The notes under the pieces were generated by a model that worked only from the letters and a program-made list of their open reading frames with translations, was not told where the DNA came from and did not search any database. From Babylonia areolata (Eukaryota; Mollusca; Gastropoda; Neogastropoda; Buccinidae), in assembly GCF_041734735.1 (NCBI RefSeq), contig NC_134880.1, positions 31,995,785 through 32,059,784 of the forward strand: a DNA stretch of 64,000 nucleotides, in the 5' to 3' direction. Positions 63,758-64,000 of the stretch are shown one piece after another. The first letter of the stretch is position 1; every line of letters begins with the position of its first letter. Made by a program: the position numbers and the translations under genes.

Positions 63758-64000
63758 ACCCCCCTCCCCAACTAGCCCCGTGGTAAATGAAGAATAGGGT
63801 TGTGCCGGTCCATGTCTTGACCTGGTGGTTGCTACGTTTACCGGATAAGCCTGTCCAGATACCAGGTTAGGCTAGTTGGGTTCCCCCCTCATCCCCCTTC
63901 TTTCCTTTTTTTTTTTTTTGCCTGCCGCAACATGCTGCCCCAGAGCTGAACTCAGGGGTGTGCGGTTTGGGGTGCTGAGGCTGCTTTAGACCCTCAACAG

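Larger units (their letters stand above)
62075..63990 (+). mobile_element. CR1-like LINE, 5'-truncated, interrupted
   Basis: It starts in the RT (RLLRKLDHYGV, 62078) and runs to a 3' UTR with C-rich and T-rich runs beyond 63757. A TTAA element (62371-63026) sits in the RT; removing it leaves LQRDLNTLSD and, with one frame change, WEQHWGMEFHPEKCNVL. It is related to the LINEs at 36.6-40.2 and 47-49 kb. Confidence 0.8.

Overview
The window looks like eukaryotic, TE-saturated DNA from a mollusc, most likely a gastropod. That is an inference from the mix of non-LTR retrotransposon families, tRNA-derived SINEs, microsatellite-cored interspersed repeats and one intronless-looking LicD-type gene. 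No bacterial gene organisation, rRNA cluster, CRISPR array or intact tRNA gene is visible. Nearly all coding signal is retrotransposon; the one convincing host gene is a type II membrane LicD/fukutin-like protein at about 18.99-20.13 kb.

Layout. 1-5.4 kb: the 3' part of an RTE-like LINE with an open frame, abutting a second LINE that is cut inside its endonuclease. 6.1-16.3 kb: one older LINE, split by a SINE and by two microsatellite-cored elements in opposite orientation; the first of these carries a younger LINE (31-bp target duplication) and another SINE. 16.3-20.3 kb: SINE relics, palindromic repeats and the LicD gene. 20.9-29.3 kb: LINE fragments, including a CR1/L2-like LINE interrupted by a piece of a restriction-like-endonuclease LINE. 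29.7-30.5 kb: an LTR-element fossil. 31.3-32.2 kb: a microsatellite-cored element inserted into another copy of its own family. 34.5-40.2 kb: LINE debris, a SINE/LINE composite repeat, and a nearly full-length LINE encoding a PHD finger. 40.8-45.2 kb: LTR-element fossils. 45.4-50.9 kb: three LINE fragments. 51.3 kb: a possible host exon. 52.6-60.2 kb: two copies of one LINE tail to tail, the first interrupted by another LINE end and by a TTAA-flanked piggyBac-like element. 60.4-64 kb: LINE fragments, one interrupted by a second TTAA-flanked element.

How the parts relate. Several insertions can be dated relative to one another because removing the insert restores the host LINE reading frame exactly. 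This holds for both TTAA elements, for the restriction-like-endonuclease LINE fragment and for the 53.9-kb LINE insertion. The most interesting repeat is the four-copy family at 10.0-16.1 and 31.3-32.2 kb. Each copy lies between T residues with no target duplication, starts with a palindrome, has a TG/AT microsatellite core and a subterminal inverted repeat. This fits a non-autonomous Helentron-type (HINE/DINE-like) element. I found no new multi-gene system.
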